59,571 nucleotides of DNA from Marinagarivorans algicola (GTDB taxonomy: Bacteria > Pseudomonadota > Gammaproteobacteria > Pseudomonadales > Cellvibrionaceae), in NCBI RefSeq assembly GCF_001292705.1, contig NZ_LGAK01000032.1:1-59571 (forward strand), in the 5' to 3' direction. This document shows, in pieces, positions 55,428 through 59,571 of this stretch. Below the pieces are notes generated by a model. That model searched no databases, was not told the origin of the DNA, and saw only the letters and a program-made list of their open reading frames with translations. Positions within the stretch are counted from its first letter, which is position 1; every line of letters starts with the position of its first letter. A program made the position numbers and the translations under genes.

Positions 55428-55623
55428 TCATATGAGGTTGTTTTGTTAGGTCGCAGGACGGCTCAGCCTCAAGATAGAAAAACCGTGACCGCCCAGAGAA
55501 AGAGCCGCCCAGCACGCAAATATAAGACAAAGAATAGATGAAATACGAGAAAACACTGTGTCGCTCTAAATAGGTAATGAATAGTGCCTCTATATTATCT
55601 GCGCACAAAAACCACATCAACAA

Positions 55624-55654
55624 GCATCCTAAAAAAATAAAAAAATTAGGATGC
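55624..55654. repeat. 9-bp palindrome with A-rich centre
   Basis: GCATCCTAA (55624-55632) and TTAGGATGC (55646-55654) flank a 13-nt A/T spacer, about 280 bp upstream of leuA. TTAGGAT recurs nearby around 55720-55726. It could be an operator or an upstream hairpin. Confidence 0.4.
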
Positions 55655-55830
55655 AACTGCACTATTAAGTTAAAAAAAACCCTAAAAATAAAAAATATAA
55701 TCTAAATACTACCATTTATTAGGATAAAAACTAAAAACAATAAAGAATAAAGCACATCGGCGTGTTTGCGGTGCCAATCAACGCAACAGCTAGTCAACTC
55801 AGCAGCAATACGTACCACATATCAGCAGGC

Positions 55831-55868
55831 ATAAAAAAACCGCAGATCACAATAATCTGCGGTTTCAT
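55831..55868 (-). terminator. Intrinsic terminator, probably for nadA
   Basis: An 11-bp stem, AAACCGCAGAT (55837-55847) with ATCTGCGGTTT (55855-55865), and a 7-nt loop. The minus strand continues into a T-run. It is about 380 nt after the nadA stop, an unusually long 3' region. Confidence 0.85.
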
Positions 55869-55989
55869 TAAATAACTTGCGGCTTTAATATTAGATGACC
55901 ACCAAACTCACTATTCAGAGATACCAATACTGAGTACACATAAAGTCCAGACTAGGCCGCTAAGCCCTCTGCAGGCTTGTGCTGCGCAT

Positions 55990-56021
55990 CTCTCAGTACG
56001 TACACCTCTCAGTGTATGCAC
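55990..56021 (+). repeat. 16-bp tandem duplication
   Basis: CTCTCAGTACGTACAC (55990-56005) is followed by CTCTCAGTGTATGCAC (56006-56021) and a fading third unit starting CTCAACTGCAAC. Confidence 0.8.
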
Positions 56022-56131
56022 CTCAACTGCAACTCCTACAAAATTCCATTTTGCATATTTGTCGCAAGTACACCATTTACTCTCTGCTATGCCTGCAAAG
56101 CCCTATACTTTAGTGACTTAAAAAGCGCATA

Positions 56132-56191
56132 GTGTACTTAAATTGCGTGTACTTAAATTGCGTATACTGTAATCGCGTGCACTACGAATAA
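56132..56191 (+). repeat. 15-bp tandem repeat, four units
   Basis: GTGTACTTAAATTGC occurs twice exactly (56132-56146, 56147-56161), followed by the diverged units GTATACTGTAATCGC (56162-56176) and GTGCACTACGAATAA (56177-56191). It lies 54-113 nt after the nadA stop on the minus strand. Confidence 0.9.
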
Positions 56192-56244
56192 CATACAGAT
56201 AATAAATGCAGCGCCAACCATGGCACGCCGCACTATCGATAACC

Positions 56245-57321
56245 TTAACGTTTGAAATTTAGCATTCTTTGCAGCGGCTTCATAGCGCGAGCAGCCAAGT
56301 CCTCGTCAACAAAAATTTCATTATCTTGCTGATCAAAGACCGCAATCATGGCATCCAGTGTATTCATAGCCATCCACGGACAGTTGGCACAGCTGCGACA
56401 AGTTGCCCCATTACCCCCTGTAGGCGCAACAATGAGTGTTTTATCAGGGCAAGATTGCTGCATTTTGTAAAAAATGCCTTGGTCAGTTGCCACAATAAAC
56501 TCTTGGTTAGGTAATGTCGCTGCGGCATGAATCAACTGCGAGGTCGAGCCTGCCACGTCAGCTAGCTCAACAACCGATGCGGGCGACTCAGGGTGTACCA
56601 AAACAGCGGCATTAGGGTATAGCGCCTTTAAATCGAGTAAACCCTGGGCCTTAAACTCTTCGTGCACAATACACGCACCATCCCAACACAGTATGTCGGC
56701 ACCTGTTTCACGCTGCACATAAGCGCCTAAGTGCTTATCGGGTGCCCAGAGTATTTTTTGGCCTAAGCTATCTAGATGAGCAACGACTTCTTTAGCGATA
56801 CTCGATGTTACCACCCAGTCAGCACGCGCCTTAACAGCGGCCGATGTATTAGCATAAACGACCACTGTACGGTCAGGGTGTTGGTCACAGAAGGCACTAA
56901 ACTCGTCAATGGGGCAACCCAAGTCAAGAGAGCATGTTGCCTCAAGAGTTGGCATTAACACGCGCTTTTCAGGTGTGAGGATTTTAGCGGTTTCCCCCAT
57001 AAATTTAACACCTGCGACGATTAAGGTTTTAGCCTCATGATTTTTACCAAAACGTGCCATTTCTAGCGAATCGGACACACAACCGCCTGTTTCTTCAGCA
57101 AGGGCTTGAATAACGGGATCGGTATAGTAGTGAGCAACTATGGCGGCGTTATGCTTTTTGAGGAGATGCTTGATTGTTTCTTTTTGCTCAGCCTCATTAG
57201 CGTGGTCGGCCTTGAGCTTTGTCGGTAACTGCTCCAAATGCGCTTTAACAATCTCTTGGGGAGAGCGTTTTTTTTCAGATGACACCTTATGCGAAGGGGC
57301 TGACACTTCAGACACCGTCAT
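56245..57321 (-). CDS. nadA: Quinolinate synthase
   Basis: A 358-residue [4Fe-4S] enzyme that condenses iminoaspartate with dihydroxyacetone phosphate in NAD synthesis. Three homologous domains and the cluster cysteines are present: C-S in [23 protein letters not shown], and the C-terminal [10 protein letters not shown]. The length fits the E. coli type. The start ATG at 57321 follows GAGGTTGTT. The upstream region holds regular CCCTAAA repeats. Confidence 0.95.
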   Translation of the reverse strand: MTVSEVSAPSHKVSSEKKRSPQEIVKAHLEQLPTKLKADHANEAEQKETIKHLLKKHNAAIVAHYYTDPVIQALAEETGGCVSDSLEMARFGKNHEAKTLIVAGVKFMGETAKILTPEKRVLMPTLEATCSLDLGCPIDEFSAFCDQHPDRTVVVYANTSAAVKARADWVVTSSIAKEVVAHLDSLGQKILWAPDKHLGAYVQRETGADILCWDGACIVHEEFKAQGLLDLKALYPNAAVLVHPESPASVVELADVAGSTSQLIHAAATLPNQEFIVATDQGIFYKMQQSCPDKTLIVAPTGGNGATCRSCANCPWMAMNTLDAMIAVFDQQDNEIFVDEDLAARAMKPLQRMLNFKR

Positions 57322-57366
57322 AACAACCTCTAAATTTATATAATCCTAAAATAGCGTAGGTTTATG

Positions 57367-57439
57367 CAACCCTAAACACACACAACCCTAAATGACGTAC
57401 AACCCTAAACACGTGCAACCCTAAATCACGTGCAAACTA
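57367..57439 (-). repeat. CAACCCTAAA direct repeats upstream of nadA
   Basis: CAACCCTAAA occurs at 57367, 57383, 57400 and 57416, with a decayed fifth unit CAAACTA at 57433. The spacings are 16, 17, 16 and 17 bp. The interiors vary but resemble ACACGTG. On the nadA strand the unit reads TTTAGGGTTG. The array lies 46-118 bp before the nadA start, where operators would be. Confidence 0.85.
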
Positions 57440-57471
57440 GGTAGCGCATTATAGCGGCAAAAAAAAGATAT

Positions 57472-57500
57472 AAAAAAAGGGAAGCCTAAGCTTCCCTTTT
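57472..57500 (-). terminator. Intrinsic terminator of the tRNA-Lys transcript
   Basis: GGGAAGC (57479-57485) pairs with GCTTCCC (57490-57496), with a CTAA loop and flanking A7/T4. It is 7 nt beyond the CCA end of the first tRNA on the minus strand. Confidence 0.9.
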
Positions 57501-57506
57501 AAAAAG

Positions 57507-57582
57507 TGGTGGGTCGTACTGGATTCGAACCAGTGACCAATTGGTTAAAAGCCAACTGCTCTACCAACTGAGCTAACGACCC
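57507..57582 (-). tRNA. tRNA-Lys (anticodon UUU)
   Basis: A 76-nt cloverleaf including encoded CCA. On the minus strand the acceptor is GGGTCGT...ACGACCCACCA, the D-arm AGCTCAGTTGGTAGAGC, the anticodon loop CTTTTAA (anticodon TTT) and the T-loop GGTTCGAATCC. It is identical to the copy at 57668-57743. Confidence 0.97.
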
Positions 57583-57667
57583 GAACTTGGTAATGGTGTT
57601 AAACAATCATTAAGATTAATTGCCGTCACCTAAAAATATTTATCCACCAATAAATACTTTCTTTATA

Positions 57668-57743
57668 TGGTGGGTCGTACTGGATTCGAACCAGTGACCA
57701 ATTGGTTAAAAGCCAACTGCTCTACCAACTGAGCTAACGACCC
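57668..57743 (-). tRNA. tRNA-Lys (anticodon UUU)
   Basis: A second, identical 76-nt tRNA-Lys gene, 85 bp upstream of the first on the minus strand. The two are probably cotranscribed and end at the terminator near 57472. Confidence 0.97.
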
Positions 57744-57872
57744 CTTGAAGAGGCGCACATAATAAGGATTTTAAAAAAATGCGCAAGCACTTTTTTCATT
57801 TTTTTTCATATTTATTAAAATCCTCTTTGTGGCGCATTAATCCCTCAGACTTCAAAATGACTTAGGCGCGCT

Positions 57873-57904
57873 ACAAAAAGGGCGAGCCAAATGCTCGCCC
57901 TTAA
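57873..57904 (-). terminator. Intrinsic terminator of the cytochrome c5 gene
   Basis: GGGCGAGC (57880-57887) pairs with GCTCGCCC (57893-57900) with a CAAAT loop. The A-run at 57875-57879 gives the minus-strand T-run. It is about 55 nt past the stop codon. Confidence 0.88.
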
Positions 57905-57955
57905 AAGGCTTTAAAAACAAAGACCTAGCGCCAACGCTCAATGTTAATATAAATT

Positions 57956-58369
57956 TTAGCCCTCGGTCATATAAGCAATGGCACTTTTAATTTCATCTTC
58001 AGTACAGTCATTGCATGTTCCCTTGGCCGGCATAGCATTAATACCGTTCCAAGCACTGTCAAACAAACCATCTAAGCCCTTAGCGCTCACACGTGCATCC
58101 CAAGCCGCACTGTCGCCAAATTTAGGGGCGCCAGCAACGCCTGCGGCATGGCACACCATGCATTTAGTATCGTAAAGCTCCTTACCTGAGCGCGGGCCTG
58201 CGGCCACCTCAACCACGGCAGCAGCGCACTCATCGCCAGCCATACACACCTCGCCAGCAGGCTTTAAGCGCTCAACAATTTCAGCATTATCAGTATTAGC
58301 AAGTACAACCAAAGAGGCGCACACGGCGCTCGCAGCCAATAAACCACGTAATATTACGGCTAAATTCAC
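57956..58369 (-). CDS. Cytochrome c5 family protein
   Basis: A 137-residue periplasmic monohaem cytochrome c. It has a signal peptide of about 24 residues (LLAASAVCASLVVLANT), the haem motif C-M-V-C-H (KCMVCHAAGVAGAPKFGD), axial Met in NAMPAKGTCNDCT and a second Cys pair (CNDC) characteristic of the c5 group. It acts as a soluble electron carrier to a terminal oxidase or another acceptor. It is divergent from suhB. Confidence 0.92.
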   Translation of the reverse strand: MNLAVILRGLLAASAVCASLVVLANTDNAEIVERLKPAGEVCMAGDECAAAVVEVAAGPRSGKELYDTKCMVCHAAGVAGAPKFGDSAAWDARVSAKGLDGLFDSAWNGINAMPAKGTCNDCTEDEIKSAIAYMTEG

Positions 58370-58606
58370 AAATAAACTCCCAAAAAATCAACAAAAGAAA
58401 ATAAAAACTAGCGCAATTATAGCGTAAAGCACCCTCGTTCGCGCTAGCAACAAATTTGATCTCGATACCTTTTACACGCTTAATCATAGGCTGATGCCAC
58501 TGACGACTAAAAAACACGCTCTAGCGGCCATAAACTCTTTATCTTCCTCGTTTTACAGAGAAGTTGAATTTTCATGCAGCCGAAGCGTGCCGGCGAACCC
58601 GCAAAC

Positions 58607-58615
58607 TGGTATACT
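58607..58615 (+). promoter_or_regulatory. Candidate extended -10 promoter of suhB
   Basis: TG-G-TATACT (58607-58615) matches an extended -10 element. It lies about 80 bp before the chosen suhB ATG. No good -35 hexamer is visible, as is common for extended -10 promoters. The longer in-frame start at 58574 would lie upstream of this promoter, which supports the shorter protein. Confidence 0.45.
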
Positions 58616-58693
58616 CCGCGCCCATTTATTTGCCACCCTTTTATTCTCCTTTTATTCTGTAATGCGCCTAGTGCGCACTGGTTGAGATGTCTT

Positions 58694-59491
58694 ATGGAAC
58701 CGATGCTAACAATTGCCCTTAACGCTGCACGTAAAGCAGCCGACCTCATTGAGCTGGCGCTCGAGCGCGATGATATCCGCGTAGAAACCAAAGGCCGCAA
58801 CGATTTTGTGAGCGAAGTAGACCGCAAAGCCGAAGCCGAAATTTTGTACCACCTCAAAAAAGCCTACCCCGACCACAGCTTTATTGGCGAGGAAGGCGGC
58901 GTCACAGGCGATAACAAAAGCGACTACACCTGGATTATTGACCCGCTGGATGGTACGACTAACTTTTTACACCGGATTCCGCATTTTGCGGTTTCAATTG
59001 CCTGCACTTACAAAGGCCAACTACAGCACGCTGTTGTACTTGATGTTATGAAGCGTGAGGAGTTCACCGCCAGCCGCGGCAAAGGCGCCACACTTAACGG
59101 CCGCCGCATCCGGGTAACAGACCGTCGCAGCCTCGATGGCGCCCTCATCGGTACTGGCGTACCTTTTAATGGCTTTGCACTAGAGCATATCGACGAATAC
59201 CTAGACTGCCTCAAAGAAGTTGCAGGCCAAACGGCGGGCATTCGCCGTGCAGGCTCAGCTGCACTCGACCTTGCCTATGTTGCAGCAGGCCGCTTTGATG
59301 GCTTTTGGGAAATGAACCTAAAAGCCTGGGATATGGCTGCTGGTGTTTTATTAGTACAAGAAGCGGGCGGTCTAGTCAGTGACTTTAAAGGCGGTAATGC
59401 CCACATGGACTTTGGCAACATCGTTTGTGGCGGCGCCAAAGTCTTTAAACCCTTATTACAAGTGGTTGGCAAGCATATGGGCAAAATCTAA
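58694..59491 (+). CDS. suhB: Inositol monophosphatase family protein SuhB
   Basis: A 265-residue Mg-dependent phosphatase. The metal-binding motifs are intact: GEEGG, WIIDPLDGTTNFLHRIPHFAVSIA and the C-terminal WDMAAGVLLVQEAGG. SuhB also acts with Nus factors in ribosomal RNA antitermination in E. coli. I use the ATG at 58694 (MEPMLTIALNAARKA), which matches the usual N-terminus. The upstream frame to 58574 includes a likely promoter and has no family similarity. Confidence 0.95.
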   Translation: MEPMLTIALNAARKAADLIELALERDDIRVETKGRNDFVSEVDRKAEAEILYHLKKAYPDHSFIGEEGGVTGDNKSDYTWIIDPLDGTTNFLHRIPHFAVSIACTYKGQLQHAVVLDVMKREEFTASRGKGATLNGRRIRVTDRRSLDGALIGTGVPFNGFALEHIDEYLDCLKEVAGQTAGIRRAGSAALDLAYVAAGRFDGFWEMNLKAWDMAAGVLLVQEAGGLVSDFKGGNAHMDFGNIVCGGAKVFKPLLQVVGKHMGKI

Positions 59492-59504
59492 ACTTTAGCC
59501 ACAA

Positions 59505-59537
59505 TCTAAAAAGGCGCTTTCGATGAGCGCCTTTTTT
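59505..59537 (+). terminator. Intrinsic terminator of suhB
   Basis: GGCGCT (59513-59518) pairs with AGCGCC (59526-59531) with a 7-nt loop, followed by T6 and preceded by A5, 14 nt after the stop codon. Confidence 0.92.
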
Positions 59538-59571
59538 ATTCTGCACACTTTTACACACACCTAATAACAAC

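Larger units (their letters stand above)
55655..56244. other. Gene-free stretch between leuA and nadA
   Basis: No coding frame is supported here. It contains an AT-rich segment (55660-55750), a terminator at 55837-55865 and two short tandem-repeat arrays (listed separately). On the minus strand it is the 3' region of nadA and the promoter region of leuA. Confidence 0.5.

Noticed and set aside
55372-55662. A 96-codon minus-strand frame before leuA as a leucine leader peptide or small membrane protein
   Set aside because: There is no ribosome-binding site and no run of leucine codons, and it spans the palindrome and leader hairpin. It is more likely untranslated leader.
57367-57439. CCCTAAA repeats as telomere-like or CRISPR sequence
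   Set aside because: Only five short units with 6-7 nt interiors in a chromosomal promoter region. Units and spacers are far too short for CRISPR, and the region is internal.

Overview
The window is a chromosomal segment of a gammaproteobacterium. The best match I can argue for is a marine Cellvibrionales-type relative of Pseudomonas (Saccharophagus/Teredinibacter/Cellvibrio-like). I infer this from gene order, not from a database search: dksA-gluQRS-cbrX-cbrA-cbrB, argC-DUF6776-bactofilin-erpA, a pseudomonad-type holD next to rimI, and pcm-nlpD-rpoS. No rRNA genes or CRISPR arrays are visible.

Layout. Positions 1-5200 are an accessory patch on the 3' side of the tmRNA gene: an AT-rich membrane protein gene behind a candidate integron attC site, a gene-free stretch of degenerate repeats, a Fic-domain protein with a divergent active-site motif and palindromic operators, and a truncated serine recombinase. 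ssrA (minus strand, 5213-5602) is followed by an alpha-2-macroglobulin/PBP1C pair (5925-14591), a VOC protein and a ParA-like ATPase. From 16204 to 21728 two divergent multi-repeat DUF5666 lipoprotein genes, one in an operon with a DUF6502 gene, face each other across a promoter region carrying repeated CCATATATGA half-sites. Then come rpoS, nlpD, a DUF368 transporter, pcm and divergent ppa (22239-27251), and a set of mostly single genes (pseudopilin, an unknown repeat protein, HAD phosphatase, M15 peptidase, TfoX C-terminal protein, Rieske protein, sfsA).

The regulatory centre is dksA-gluQRS-cbrX-cbrA-cbrB (32756-38994). It is followed by a protein-free 0.9 kb stretch with a probable CbrB enhancer, a near-consensus sigma-54 promoter, an A-rich transcript full of AAYAAYAA motifs and a strong terminator. 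I read this as a CrcZ-like small RNA that would sequester Hfq (and Crc, if present) under CbrAB control. It is the most interesting object in the window.

The right third holds hemJ, a ClC channel, argC-DUF6776-bactofilin-erpA, an AlkC-type glycosylase, a Maf flagellin glycosyltransferase convergent with pseB-pseC-pseF (partial pseudaminic acid pathway), holD-rimI, leuA, nadA, two identical tRNA-Lys genes, a cytochrome c5 and suhB.

A theme across the window is short tandem duplication with periods of 13-17 bp, most often 15 bp. It occurs between genes (27275, 30911, 45507, 45666, 55990, 56132, 57367) and inside genes, where 15 bp gives pentapeptide repeats (both DUF5666 proteins, PseC, the HAD protein).
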